Assembly: GCF_024752305.1 (NCBI RefSeq)
Contig: NZ_JANTHX010000003.1
Span: forward strand, 1-64,000
Origin: Protaetiibacter mangrovi
GTDB lineage: Bacteria > Actinomycetota > Actinomycetes > Actinomycetales > Microbacteriaceae
Direction: 5' to 3'
Length of the DNA stretch: 64,000 bases
Shown: positions 1-8,342 of the stretch, in pieces
Layout: the number at the start of each line of letters is the position of its first letter
How positions within the stretch are numbered: position 1 is the first letter of the stretch
Translations under genes and position numbers: made by a program
The notes under the pieces: model-generated
Databases searched by the model: none
Seen by the model: the letters and a program-made list of their open reading frames with translations, nothing else
What the model was told of the DNA's origin: nothing

Positions 1-1
1 C

Positions 2-766
2 CCGTGGCCCGAGCAGGAGGGCATCCCGGATCCGTCCGGCCGCAGCAAGTTCGGCTTCTACGCGGACGACACCCCCGCCTTCGTCTGGCTCCGCGCGGGG
101 GCGCCGCCGCGGGTGCGCTGCGTCGAGGCGCAGGTGATGGACCTCTCCGACGACATCGCCTACTCGGTGCACGACTTCGAGGACGCGATCATCACGGGCT
201 ATCTCGACGTGCCGGCGCTGTCGGCACGGGTCGACCACGACGAGCTCGTCGACAGCATGGTCGAGTGGATCGGCGGCGAGCTCGATCACGCGGCCCTCAT
301 CGCCGCGTTCGACCGGCTCGACAGCCTGCCCGACTGGATCGACACCTGGGACGGCTCGCGCCGCGACCTGGCGCGGCTGAAGAACCTCACCTCGCAGCTC
401 ATCGGCCGTTTCGCAGGCGAGGCGGTGCGTGCGACGCGTGCGGCGCACCCGCAGTCGGCACTCGCGCGATTCGGCGCGGATGTCGTGGTGCCGGTGGAGA
501 CGCGCGCCGAGATCGCGGTGCTGAAGGGGATCGTGGCCGCGAACGTCATGTCGACGAACGCGCGGAAGCCGATCTACGCGCAGCAACGCAGCATCCTGAA
601 GGAACTCGCCGACGCCCTGTGGGCCGACCCGTCGCATCTGGATGCGGGCTTCGCCGCCGACATCGCGGCCGCACCCGACGACACGGCCCGCAAGCGCGTC
701 GTCGTCGACCAGGTCGCTTCCCTCACCGACCCCTCCGCGAACGCCTGGCACGAGCGGCTCTGCTGA
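2..766 (+). CDS. dgt: dGTP triphosphohydrolase, C-terminal part (5' end outside window)
   Basis: This is the C-terminal ~254 residues of a deoxyguanosinetriphosphate triphosphohydrolase-like HD-domain protein, which hydrolyses dGTP to deoxyguanosine and triphosphate. The frame is open from base 2. The segment KFGFY..D then VRCVEAQVMDLSDDIAYSVHD matches the HD-domain part in which the SDDIAYSVHD motif supplies the last metal-ligand aspartate. The remainder is helical, as in the family. The first HD histidines lie upstream of the window. In actinobacteria dgt is usually followed directly by dnaG; here an HNH gene on the opposite strand lies between them. The stop is TGA at 764-766. Confidence 0.93.
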   Translation, partial: PWPEQEGIPDPSGRSKFGFYADDTPAFVWLRAGAPPRVRCVEAQVMDLSDDIAYSVHDFEDAIITGYLDVPALSARVDHDELVDSMVEWIGGELDHAALIAAFDRLDSLPDWIDTWDGSRRDLARLKNLTSQLIGRFAGEAVRATRAAHPQSALARFGADVVVPVETRAEIAVLKGIVAANVMSTNARKPIYAQQRSILKELADALWADPSHLDAGFAADIAAAPDDTARKRVVVDQVASLTDPSANAWHERLC

Positions 767-914
767 CGGTGCCGCGGAAGGTTCGCGGATCCGCGTTCGG
801 GCGCGCCGTCCCCGCCGCAGGCGTGCGAGATCGTCTTCGGTGGGAGTGCGCGGACTTCCGCTTGTTGGGCGCAGCCTCTTCGTTGGACGTTGTTCCGGCT
901 GCCGGGGCGTGCGG

Positions 915-2303
915 TCAGGCGCTCTGCCGCAACCGTTCCACGGCAGGACTCCGCGATGGCAGGGGTATCCGCCGCAGGAGCCCGAACGCGTCGGGTCGCT
1001 CCAGGTAGTACTCGGCGCCGTCCCGTCTGATCCGCCACTTCTGGTTGTGCAGGTTCAGGTGACAGAACCTGCATACGAGCACTCCGTCGTCGATGTCGGT
1101 GAGCCCGGCGTGTTCATCCCAGTGGTCGATGTGGTGTGCTTCGCACCAGGAGGGTGGTGCCCCGCACATGAGGCACCCGCCATCACGTGCCGCCATCGCC
1201 ACCCTCTGCTTCTCCGAGAACAGCCGTTGTTCCCTCCCGAGGTTGAGCACTCGCCCGTCGGCGTCGAACTGGATGGGGATGGCACCACCGGCGCAGATGA
1301 ACCGTTCCGCGGTGCCGATGGAGACGGCGTCGGTCTGTCCTTCGAAGAATGCCGCGCCGATTCGGTTCCCGTCCGCGTCGCGGATGGGGTTCTCGAGGTC
1401 GTTCTTCGTGACCAGGACCCGCACCACCGGCTTCCGATCCCCGAGCAGCACCCCGTCGTCCACCCGAGACCCGTTGCGGATGAGTTCGACGAACACGTCG
1501 AGGGTGAGCTGGTCGGTGGTGCGCTCATCCCGCATCAGACCCTCCGCACGCTGGGCAGCGGTCGGGTCGACGAACCGCGGCCCGCCACGACGGGGAGAAG
1601 TGGCCGCGTCGAGGATCGGCACGACGATCGCCGCGGACTCCTGATCCAACAACCCCGTCACCCGGGTCATGCCGTCGAGTTGCTTCGTGAACCGCAGAAA
1701 CCGCTTCGCACGCAGTTCGTCCTCACGGGCCGGGATACCGGCCAGGTCGAGCTCGTCCCGCACCACCGATGCACGCGCGGCGAGATCCTCGAGCTTCATC
1801 CCGGGCGCTGCCGCGATCAATGTGCGGGCGGCATCCGCCACGACGGTGCCGTCGGCACGGTCGGCTGCAGCGCCCAGTCGGGTGCGGATGATGCCGGCCG
1901 CTTCCACCGAGATGGTCGCGTCCGCGACCGCCGCGCCGATGACCTGCCGCCACTCCGGCACCGGCGGTGCCGCATCCCCTCGCGGTGCGGTCGGCAGCAG
2001 CTCTGCCGCCTTCACCAGGGTGTGCGCATCACGACGGGAGCCGCCGGTGACCTTCGCGATCAGATCCTCCGCCGACCTCAGACCTTGCGTCGCGGCCAAC
2101 CCGGCGGCACCTAGATCGCGGCGGGACCGGTGCGCGATCTCACCCGCCACCGATGCCGCCAGTGCGCTCAGCCGCCGCTGCACCTCACCGAGCTGCCGCT
2201 GCGCGATCAGCAGCTCCGCATCCGGCAGACCGCCCAACGAAACCGGTGCGGCGGGCACCGACAGGTCACCGATGCGGGTGAGGGTGTCGGTGAGAACGGG
2301 CAT
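915..2303 (-). CDS. DUF222 domain / HNH endonuclease (13E12-repeat-like)
   Basis: This 462-residue protein has an N-terminal helical DUF222 region (about residues 20-340) and a C-terminal HNH nuclease domain (about 365-430). The latter shows CLMCGAPPS, then the AHHIDHW core, DDGVLVC and CHLNLH; the four cysteines fit a structural zinc site. The family is amplified in actinobacterial genomes, and its members are thought to be mobile or DNA-damage-linked nucleases; the substrate is unknown. It runs against the flanking dgt and dnaG genes, which normally adjoin, so it looks inserted. An SOS-box-like dyad sits 17 bases upstream of the ATG. Confidence 0.92.
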   Translation of the reverse strand: MPVLTDTLTRIGDLSVPAAPVSLGGLPDAELLIAQRQLGEVQRRLSALAASVAGEIAHRSRRDLGAAGLAATQGLRSAEDLIAKVTGGSRRDAHTLVKAAELLPTAPRGDAAPPVPEWRQVIGAAVADATISVEAAGIIRTRLGAAADRADGTVVADAARTLIAAAPGMKLEDLAARASVVRDELDLAGIPAREDELRAKRFLRFTKQLDGMTRVTGLLDQESAAIVVPILDAATSPRRGGPRFVDPTAAQRAEGLMRDERTTDQLTLDVFVELIRNGSRVDDGVLLGDRKPVVRVLVTKNDLENPIRDADGNRIGAAFFEGQTDAVSIGTAERFICAGGAIPIQFDADGRVLNLGREQRLFSEKQRVAMAARDGGCLMCGAPPSWCEAHHIDHWDEHAGLTDIDDGVLVCRFCHLNLHNQKWRIRRDGAEYYLERPDAFGLLRRIPLPSRSPAVERLRQSA

Positions 2304-2320
2304 GCCCCATTTTCCTGCCT

Positions 2321-2334
2321 CGAACAGATGTTCG
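2321..2334 (-). promoter_or_regulatory. SOS box (LexA operator) candidate
   Basis: The sequence CGAACAGATGTTCG fits the actinobacterial LexA consensus CGAAC-N4-GTTCG with both arms perfect. It lies 17 bases before the ATG of the DUF222/HNH gene, where a bound repressor would block its promoter. On the minus strand it is preceded by TTGTAC, a possible -35. Confidence 0.75.
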
Positions 2335-2422
2335 GTAGTACAAGCTCTTTCGACCCACCCGGGTGTGGAGGAGACGACAGGCCCGCGACCACCGGCGCGG
2401 GCGCGGCATCCGGGGCGACTCC

Positions 2423-2428
2423 TAGAAT
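2423..2428 (+). promoter_or_regulatory. -10 box of dnaG (leaderless)
   Basis: TAGAAT lies exactly six bases before the dnaG ATG, so transcription would start on or next to the start codon. No Shine-Dalgarno sequence fits in the gap. Confidence 0.65.
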
Positions 2429-2434
2429 CACCTC

Positions 2435-4324
2435 ATGCCCGGATTGATTCGTCGAACAGACATCGACGAGGTCCGATCCCGGGTCAACATCGCCGACATC
2501 GTGGGCGACTACGTCACCCTCAAGTCGGCGGGCGTGGGCTCGCTCAAAGGCCTGTGCCCGTTCCACGAGGAGCGCAGCCCCAGCTTCCATGTGCGACCGG
2601 GCGTCGGCCGGTACCACTGCTTCGGCTGCGGGGAGGACGGCGACGTCTTCACCTTCCTGCAGCGCATGGACCACGTCAGCTTCCAGGAGGCAGTCGAGCG
2701 GATGGCGGCCCGCGTGGGCATCGAACTGCACTACGAGGACGGCGGCGCGGCCGCATCCGATCACGGCAACCGCGCACGGCTGCTCGCCGCCAACGCGGCG
2801 GCCGAGCAGTACTTCCGAGCCCAGCTCGCCGAGCCGGGCGCCCAGCCGGCGCGCGACTTCCTGGGGGGTCGCGGCTTCGACCAGGCCGCCGCCGAGCGCT
2901 TCGGCGTCGGCTACGCCCCGAAGTCGTTCGACGCCCTCAAGAACGCCCTCCAGGGGCAGGGCTTCACGCAGGACGAGCTGACGGCGGCCGGACTGCTGTC
3001 GACGGGCGAGCGCGGCAACTCCTACGACCGGTTCCGGGGGCGCGTGATCTGGCCGATCCGCGACGTCACCGGGCAGACGGTGGGCTTCGGTGCCCGCAAG
3101 CTCTTCGACGACGACCAGGGCCCGAAGTACCTCAACACCCCCGAGACCCTCGTCTTCCACAAATCGCAGGTGCTCTACGGGCTCGACCTCGCGCGTCGCG
3201 ACGTGGCGAAGTCGAAGCAGGTCGTGATCGTCGAGGGCTACACGGATGTCATGGCCTGCCACCTCGCCGGCGTCACCACCGCGGTCGCCACCTGCGGCAC
3301 CGCGTTCGGCGTCGACCACATCAAGGTCGTGCGCCGCGTGCTCGGCGACGTCGACAACGCGGCGGTCTCGCAGACCGGCGAGGTCGTGTTCACCTTCGAC
3401 CCGGACGAGGCGGGGCAACGCGCCGCGAGCCGCGCCTTCGCCGAGGAGCAGCGCTTCGCCGCGCAGACCTTCGTGGCGGTGGCGCCCGAGGGCCTCGACC
3501 CCTGCGACCTGCGCATCCACCGCGGCGACGAGGCGGTGCGCAAGCTCATCACCGATCGCAAGCCCATGTTCGAGTTCATGATCCGGCGCAGCCTCGCCGG
3601 GCACGACCTCGAGACCGTGGAGGGGCGGGTCGCCGCGCTGCGTGCCGGAGCGCCCGTCGTGGCGGGCATCCGGGACCCAGCGCTGCGCGGCGGCTACGTG
3701 CGCAACCTCGCGGGGTGGCTCGGCATGGACCCCGGCGAGGTGGGGCGCGCCGTCACGAGCGCGGGCAACACCTCGCGACGCACCGACTCCCGCGTCGACG
3801 GCGACCCCCGGCGCCCCGAGTCGGACGCCGCCGAGCCGCCGCGTCCGCGGCAGGCCAACCTCACCGAGCTGCCGACCGATCCGGTGACCCGCATGGAGCG
3901 GGATGCGCTCATGGCGATCCTGCAGTACCCGCAGCAGGTGGGGCCGGCGCTCGTGGCGAAGGCGGTCGAGGCGCGGTTCACCAACCCGACCCTCGCGGTC
4001 GTCCGCGACGGGGTGCGCGGCCAGCTCGACCACCTCGACTCGGGGGAGTGGCTGCAGCGGGTCGCGGAGGAGGTCCCGCAGGGTTTCGACTCGCTCGTGA
4101 CCCAGCTCGGCATCGCGCCCATCCCGGAGCGCGCCGAGCAGATCGCGATCTACTGCCGCGGGGTCGTGACCTCGCTCGTCGACCGCGACCTGCTCCGCCG
4201 CAAGGGCGAGCTGCTCGGCGCGATGCAGCGCGCGCGGGCCGAGGGCGACCGGGAGCGCGAGGCGGCGCTGAGCCGCGAATCCCTCGCCCTGGAGAGCGAG
4301 CGCCGGGAGCTGCGCGGCGAATGA
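2435..4324 (+). CDS. dnaG: DNA primase DnaG
   Basis: This 629-residue protein synthesises RNA primers at the replication fork. The N-terminal CHC2 zinc finger is visible (C41, H44, C62, C65, in CPFH and CFGC). The catalytic TOPRIM core follows with VIVEGYTDVM (Glu near residue 266) and FDPDEAG (near 320). The C-terminal ~230 residues correspond to the helicase-interacting region and contain a charged, low-complexity linker near 450-470. Length is normal for actinobacterial DnaG. The ATG at 2435 follows a -10 box by six bases, and the N-terminus MPGLIRRTDIDEVR aligns with the family, so the start is secure. Confidence 0.98.
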   Translation: MPGLIRRTDIDEVRSRVNIADIVGDYVTLKSAGVGSLKGLCPFHEERSPSFHVRPGVGRYHCFGCGEDGDVFTFLQRMDHVSFQEAVERMAARVGIELHYEDGGAAASDHGNRARLLAANAAAEQYFRAQLAEPGAQPARDFLGGRGFDQAAAERFGVGYAPKSFDALKNALQGQGFTQDELTAAGLLSTGERGNSYDRFRGRVIWPIRDVTGQTVGFGARKLFDDDQGPKYLNTPETLVFHKSQVLYGLDLARRDVAKSKQVVIVEGYTDVMACHLAGVTTAVATCGTAFGVDHIKVVRRVLGDVDNAAVSQTGEVVFTFDPDEAGQRAASRAFAEEQRFAAQTFVAVAPEGLDPCDLRIHRGDEAVRKLITDRKPMFEFMIRRSLAGHDLETVEGRVAALRAGAPVVAGIRDPALRGGYVRNLAGWLGMDPGEVGRAVTSAGNTSRRTDSRVDGDPRRPESDAAEPPRPRQANLTELPTDPVTRMERDALMAILQYPQQVGPALVAKAVEARFTNPTLAVVRDGVRGQLDHLDSGEWLQRVAEEVPQGFDSLVTQLGIAPIPERAEQIAIYCRGVVTSLVDRDLLRRKGELLGAMQRARAEGDREREAALSRESLALESERRELRGE

Positions 4325-4523
4325 TCCGCGCGGTGTCTGTGCGCGAAATTGCATGGATCGAGCCGCAACGCAGCATTCGTGCGCGATTCATTTCGATGCC
4401 GTAAACAAAGGGGCCACGGACCGGCGACCGGCACGGAGCCGAGCACTCCCTGTGATAGACCTGAAAGTCGGACGGTTTCGCCCGTCTGCACCCTTCACAT
4501 CCCAAGGAATGAGGTCCACGGAT
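4325..4523 (+). promoter_or_regulatory. Intergenic region upstream of the ABC importer operon
   Basis: These 199 bases are less GC-rich than their surroundings and separate dnaG from the importer operon. TGTGATAGAC near 4451 is a weak extended -10 candidate. No convincing hairpin or operator was seen. A GAGG at 4511-4514 serves as ribosome binding site for the lipoprotein gene. Confidence 0.4.
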
Positions 4524-6149
4524 ATGACATCCGTCTCTCGCAAGGCCCGCGCGCTCGCCGCGGTGGCGCTTCCCGTGACCGCCGCGCTCGTGCTCGCCGG
4601 TTGCTCGTCGGACTCCGGCGACGGCGGCGGCTCCGACGGCAGCAGCATCATCGTCGGCACGACCGACAAGGTCACGTTCCTCGACCCGGCGGGGTCCTAC
4701 GACAACGGCTCGTTCGCGGTCATGAACCAGGTCTTCCCGTTCCTCATGAACTCGAAGCCCGGCACCGCCGACGTCGAGCCCGACATCGCCGAGTCGGCGG
4801 AGTTCACCGGTGACAGCGACTACACCGTGACCCTCAAGTCCGGCCTGAAGTTCGCCAACGGCCACGACCTGACCTCCTCGGACGTGAAGTTCAGCTTCGA
4901 CCGTCAGCTCGCCATCGCCGACGAGAACGGCCCGTCGTACCTGCTCGCCAACATCGACAGCATCGACACCCCCGACGACACCACCGTCGTCTTCCACCTC
5001 AAGAACGGCAACGACCAGACGTTCCCGCAGGTGCTGTCGAGCCCGGCCGGTCCGATCGTCGACGAGGAGGTCTTCTCGGCCGACTCGGTGACGAGCGACG
5101 ACGACATCGTCAAGGGCGAGGCCTTCGCCGGCCCGTACACGATCACGAACTACAAGTTCAACGAGCTCGTGACCTTCGCGCCGAACGCCGACTACGACGG
5201 CATCCTCGGAGCGCCGGAGAACTCGGACGTCACCCTCAAGTACTACGCCGACTCGTCGAACCTCAAGCTCGACGTGCAGGAGGGCAACATCGATGTGGCG
5301 TACCGCAGCCTTTCGGCGACCGACATCGCCGACCTGCGTTCGCAGGACTCGGTGAAGGTCGTCGACGGCCCCGGCGGCGAGATCCGCTACATCGTGTTCA
5401 ACTTCGACACGATGCCGTTCGGCGCCAAGACCCCGGAGGCCGACGCCGCGAAGGCGCTCGCCGTCCGCCAGGCGATGGCCGACGTCGTCGACCGCGCGGA
5501 GATCGCGACGCAGGTCTACAAGGACACCTACACGCCGCTGTACTCCTACGTGCCGCAGGGCCTGACCGGCGCCACCGAGGTGCTCAAGGACCTCTACGGC
5601 GACGGCTCGGGCGGCCCCGACGCCGACAAGGCGAAGGCGACGCTCGACGCGGCCGGCGTCTCGACCCCGGTCGAGATCAACCTCCAGTACAACCCCGACC
5701 ACTACGGCGAGTCGTCCGCCGACGAGTACGCGCTCGTCAAGGACCAGCTCGAGTCGTCGGGTCTGTTCACGGTCAACCTCGGTTCGACCGAGTGGACGCA
5801 GTATTCGAAGGACCGCACCTCGGACCTGTACCCGGTGTACCAGCTCGGCTGGTTCCCGGACTACTCGGACGCGGACAACTACCTGACGCCGTTCTTCGCC
5901 ACGGACAACTTCCTGGTCAACCACTACAGCGACTCCGCTGTCGACCAGGAGATCGTCCAGCAGCAGACCGAGGTCGACGCCGACGCCCGCACCGCGCTCC
6001 TGGAGGACATCCAGGCGAAGGTCGCGGCCCAGCTGTCGACGCTGCCGCTGCTGCAGGGCGCGCAGACGGCCATCGTGGGCAAGGACGTCTCGGGCGCCAC
6101 GCTCGACGGCTCCTTCAAGTTCCGCTTCGGTACCCTGACCAAGGGCTGA
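4524..6149 (+). CDS. ABC importer substrate-binding lipoprotein (family 5, peptide/nickel type)
   Basis: This 541-residue solute-binding lipoprotein belongs to the family 5 (DppA/OppA/NikA-like) class. The signal peptide MTSVSRKARALAAVALP ends in lipobox LAGC, giving lipidated Cys27, followed by a Ser/Gly/Asp-rich linker. The mature part contains typical segments such as FANGHDLTSSDVKFSFDR and IVFNFDTMPFG. The ATG at 4524 was chosen over in-frame ATGs further upstream because the lipoprotein signal begins there and GAGG stands nine bases before it; ATG 4509 is the alternative. It opens the operon and would deliver oligopeptides or a related ligand to the two permeases; the true ligand cannot be read from sequence. 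Confidence 0.94.
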   Translation: MTSVSRKARALAAVALPVTAALVLAGCSSDSGDGGGSDGSSIIVGTTDKVTFLDPAGSYDNGSFAVMNQVFPFLMNSKPGTADVEPDIAESAEFTGDSDYTVTLKSGLKFANGHDLTSSDVKFSFDRQLAIADENGPSYLLANIDSIDTPDDTTVVFHLKNGNDQTFPQVLSSPAGPIVDEEVFSADSVTSDDDIVKGEAFAGPYTITNYKFNELVTFAPNADYDGILGAPENSDVTLKYYADSSNLKLDVQEGNIDVAYRSLSATDIADLRSQDSVKVVDGPGGEIRYIVFNFDTMPFGAKTPEADAAKALAVRQAMADVVDRAEIATQVYKDTYTPLYSYVPQGLTGATEVLKDLYGDGSGGPDADKAKATLDAAGVSTPVEINLQYNPDHYGESSADEYALVKDQLESSGLFTVNLGSTEWTQYSKDRTSDLYPVYQLGWFPDYSDADNYLTPFFATDNFLVNHYSDSAVDQEIVQQQTEVDADARTALLEDIQAKVAAQLSTLPLLQGAQTAIVGKDVSGATLDGSFKFRFGTLTKG

Positions 6150-6173
6150 GCGAAACCGGACACGTCCGCACAC

Positions 6174-6208
6174 GGAACGGGGTGGCCACTCGCTGGCCGC
6201 CCCGTTCC
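6174..6208 (+). terminator. Attenuator hairpin between binding protein and permease genes
   Basis: A 14-bp stem (arms 6174-6187 and 6195-6208, one G-T pair) with a seven-base loop lies inside the operon after the lipoprotein stop. No T tract follows, so partial termination or protection of the upstream mRNA 3' end is more likely than full termination. This would favour excess binding protein over permease. Confidence 0.6.
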
Positions 6209-6234
6209 AGCGTTTCGAGGGAGAACCACACCAC

Positions 6235-7323
6235 ATGACGACGGTCACGGCCCCGGCCACCCCGTCCGGCGAGGGCACGGCAGGCATCAAACGCGCCCGC
6301 GGAGGCGGTCTCTGGCGCTACCTCCTGGTGCGCTTCCTGCTGATCTTCCCGACGATCTTCATCCTGGTGACCCTCGTCTTCTTCCTGATGCGGTTGACGG
6401 GCGACCCGATCACCGCATCCCTCGGCGACCGCCTGACGCCCGACCAGCTGGCGGAGCGCATCCACGAGGCCGGGTACGACCGGCCGATCATCGTGCAGTA
6501 CCTCGAGTACCTCGGGCAGGTTTTCACCGGCAACTTCGGCAACTCGATCACCGACGGCCGGCCGATCACCGAGGTGCTCTGGACCTACGGCTCGGCCACC
6601 CTCGAGCTGGTCTTCTACTCGCTCATCGTCGCCTTCATCGTCGGCATCCCGCTCGGCATGGTGGCCGCCTACTTCCGCGACCGCTGGGGCGACGCGTCGC
6701 TGCGGGTCTTCGCGATCCTCTGCTACGCCACCCCGGTCTTCTTCGCCGGTCTCGTGCTGAAGCTCGTCTTCTCGGTCTGGCTGAAGTGGCTGCCGGTGGC
6801 GGGCCGCGCCTCGACCCGCACCGAGATCAAGCTGCAGCAGCTCGATCATCCGACCGGCATCTACCTGATCGACGCCATCCAGACCGGCAGCTCGGCCGCC
6901 GTGTGGGACGTGCTCGCCCACGCGGTGCTCCCCGCGCTCGCCCTCGGCCTGCTCACCGCGGGCGTCTTCCTGCGACTCGTGCGCACCAACGTGATCGGGA
7001 CCCTGTCGCGCGACTACGTCGACGCGGCGCGCTCGCGCGGTGTGGGGGAGTTCCGCCTCGTGCGCCTGCACGCGCTGAAGCCCGCCCTCATCCCGATCAT
7101 CACCGTGATCGGGCTGCAGATCGCGATGCTGCTGGGCGGCGCGGTGCTCACCGAGACCACCTTCGAGTGGAAGGGGCTCGGCTTCCAGCTGGCCTACTAC
7201 CTGTCCAAGCGCGACTTCGTCGCCGTGCAGGGCATCGTCGCCCTGCTGGCGGTGATCGTCGCGCTCACCAACTTCATCGTCGACATCATCGCGGCGATCC
7301 TCGACCCGCGGGTGAGGTACTGA
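6235..7323 (+). CDS. ABC importer permease, DppB type
   Basis: This 362-residue inner-membrane permease is one of two that form the channel of the importer. It begins with a basic cytoplasmic stretch, then a first membrane segment (LLVRFLLIFPTIFILVTLVFFL), the periplasmic NFGNSI segment typical of DppB, and further helices. The EAA loop that contacts the ATPase is visible as YVDAARSRGVGEFRLVRLHALK near residues 260-285. A GAGGGAG ribosome binding site precedes the ATG. The stop TGA overlaps the ATG of the next gene (TGATG), which implies translational coupling. Confidence 0.95.
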   Translation: MTTVTAPATPSGEGTAGIKRARGGGLWRYLLVRFLLIFPTIFILVTLVFFLMRLTGDPITASLGDRLTPDQLAERIHEAGYDRPIIVQYLEYLGQVFTGNFGNSITDGRPITEVLWTYGSATLELVFYSLIVAFIVGIPLGMVAAYFRDRWGDASLRVFAILCYATPVFFAGLVLKLVFSVWLKWLPVAGRASTRTEIKLQQLDHPTGIYLIDAIQTGSSAAVWDVLAHAVLPALALGLLTAGVFLRLVRTNVIGTLSRDYVDAARSRGVGEFRLVRLHALKPALIPIITVIGLQIAMLLGGAVLTETTFEWKGLGFQLAYYLSKRDFVAVQGIVALLAVIVALTNFIVDIIAAILDPRVRY

Positions 7324-8342
7324 TGTCCGCCGCCGTCTCCACCCGTCCCGTCCGCGTGCGCCCCCCGTGGTGGCGCCGCCTCCCCGTGCTCCAGCAGCTC
7401 CAGCAGAGCGTGGGACTGCAGCGCGGCATGCTCGTCGCGGGCCTCGTGATCACGGGGATCTTCCTGGTCGTCGCGATCTTCGCCCCGCTGCTCGCCCCCT
7501 ACCGCTACAACCAGCTCCGCGGGCCCGAGGGCCTGTTCGGCGCCCAGCAGCCTCCCGGGCCCGACCACCTGCTCGGCACCACGGTGGGCGGGTACGACGT
7601 GCTCTCGCGCGTGATCTGGGGCGCCCAGACGGCGCTGCTGGTGATCATCGTGGCGATCGTGCTGTCGGCGTTCCTCGGTATCGCGCTCGGCCTGCTGGCG
7701 GGCTACATCGGCGGATGGTTCGACCGGATCACGATCGTCATCGCCGACGCGATCTACGCCTTCCCGAGCCTGCTGCTCGCGATCGTCGCCGCCATCGTGA
7801 TCTCCGGCGGCCAGTCGAGCCTCTGGGGCGGCATCCTGGCGGCCGCGATCTCGATCACGGTCGTCTTCATCCCGCAGTACCTGCGGGTGGTGCGCGCCGA
7901 GGTGCTGCGCGTGAAGTCCGAGGCCTTCGTCGAGGCGGCGAAGGTGGCCGGCGCACCCACCAGCCGGATCATGTTCCGCCACGTACTGCGCAACTCGACC
8001 CGCACCCTGCCGCTGATCCTCACGCTCAACAGCTCGGAGGCGATCCTGACGCTCGCCGGTCTCGGCTTCCTCGGCTTCGGCATCGAGCCGAGCGCCGCGG
8101 CGGAGTGGGGTTACGACCTCAACAAGTCGCTGTCGGACGTGACGAGCGGCATCTGGTGGACGTCGATCTTCCCGGGTCTCGCGATCGTGCTCGTCGTGCT
8201 CGGCATCACCCTCATCGGCGAGAGCCTCAACGACCTCGCCGACCCGCGGTTGCGCGCCCGGCGCAAGCCCGCGCGGACCGCCGAGGAGGCGGTCGCCGCC
8301 GAGGAGCCGGTCGCGCGCGAGGAGCTGGGGGAGGTGCTCTGA
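7323..8342 (+). CDS. ABC importer permease, DppC type
   Basis: This 339-residue permease partners the preceding DppB-type protein. The N-terminus carries a first hydrophobic helix (GMLVAGLVITGIFLVVAIFA) and the periplasmic HLLGTTVGGYDVLSR segment characteristic of DppC proteins. The EAA motif appears as FVEAAKVAGAPTSRIMFRHVL near residues 200-220. The C-terminus ends in an unusual Ala/Glu-rich tail after RARRKPARTAEE. The ATG at 7323 overlaps the previous stop. The next gene starts within the stop codon at 8342. Confidence 0.95.
   Translation: MSAAVSTRPVRVRPPWWRRLPVLQQLQQSVGLQRGMLVAGLVITGIFLVVAIFAPLLAPYRYNQLRGPEGLFGAQQPPGPDHLLGTTVGGYDVLSRVIWGAQTALLVIIVAIVLSAFLGIALGLLAGYIGGWFDRITIVIADAIYAFPSLLLAIVAAIVISGGQSSLWGGILAAAISITVVFIPQYLRVVRAEVLRVKSEAFVEAAKVAGAPTSRIMFRHVLRNSTRTLPLILTLNSSEAILTLAGLGFLGFGIEPSAAAEWGYDLNKSLSDVTSGIWWTSIFPGLAIVLVVLGITLIGESLNDLADPRLRARRKPARTAEEAVAAEEPVAREELGEVL

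Noticed and set aside
2207-4354. 715-codon open frame antisense to dnaG
   Set aside because: High GC removes stop codons from antisense frames. Its translation is an R/H/V/D-rich mirror of dnaG without a domain, and dnaG has full motif support.
4388-4500. Riboswitch or operator in the dnaG-importer gap
   Set aside because: No conserved metabolite-binding structure or strong dyad was seen, only moderately AT-rich sequence.
4353-4523. Upstream in-frame starts of the importer lipoprotein
   Set aside because: They would place 57 extra residues before a textbook lipoprotein signal peptide.
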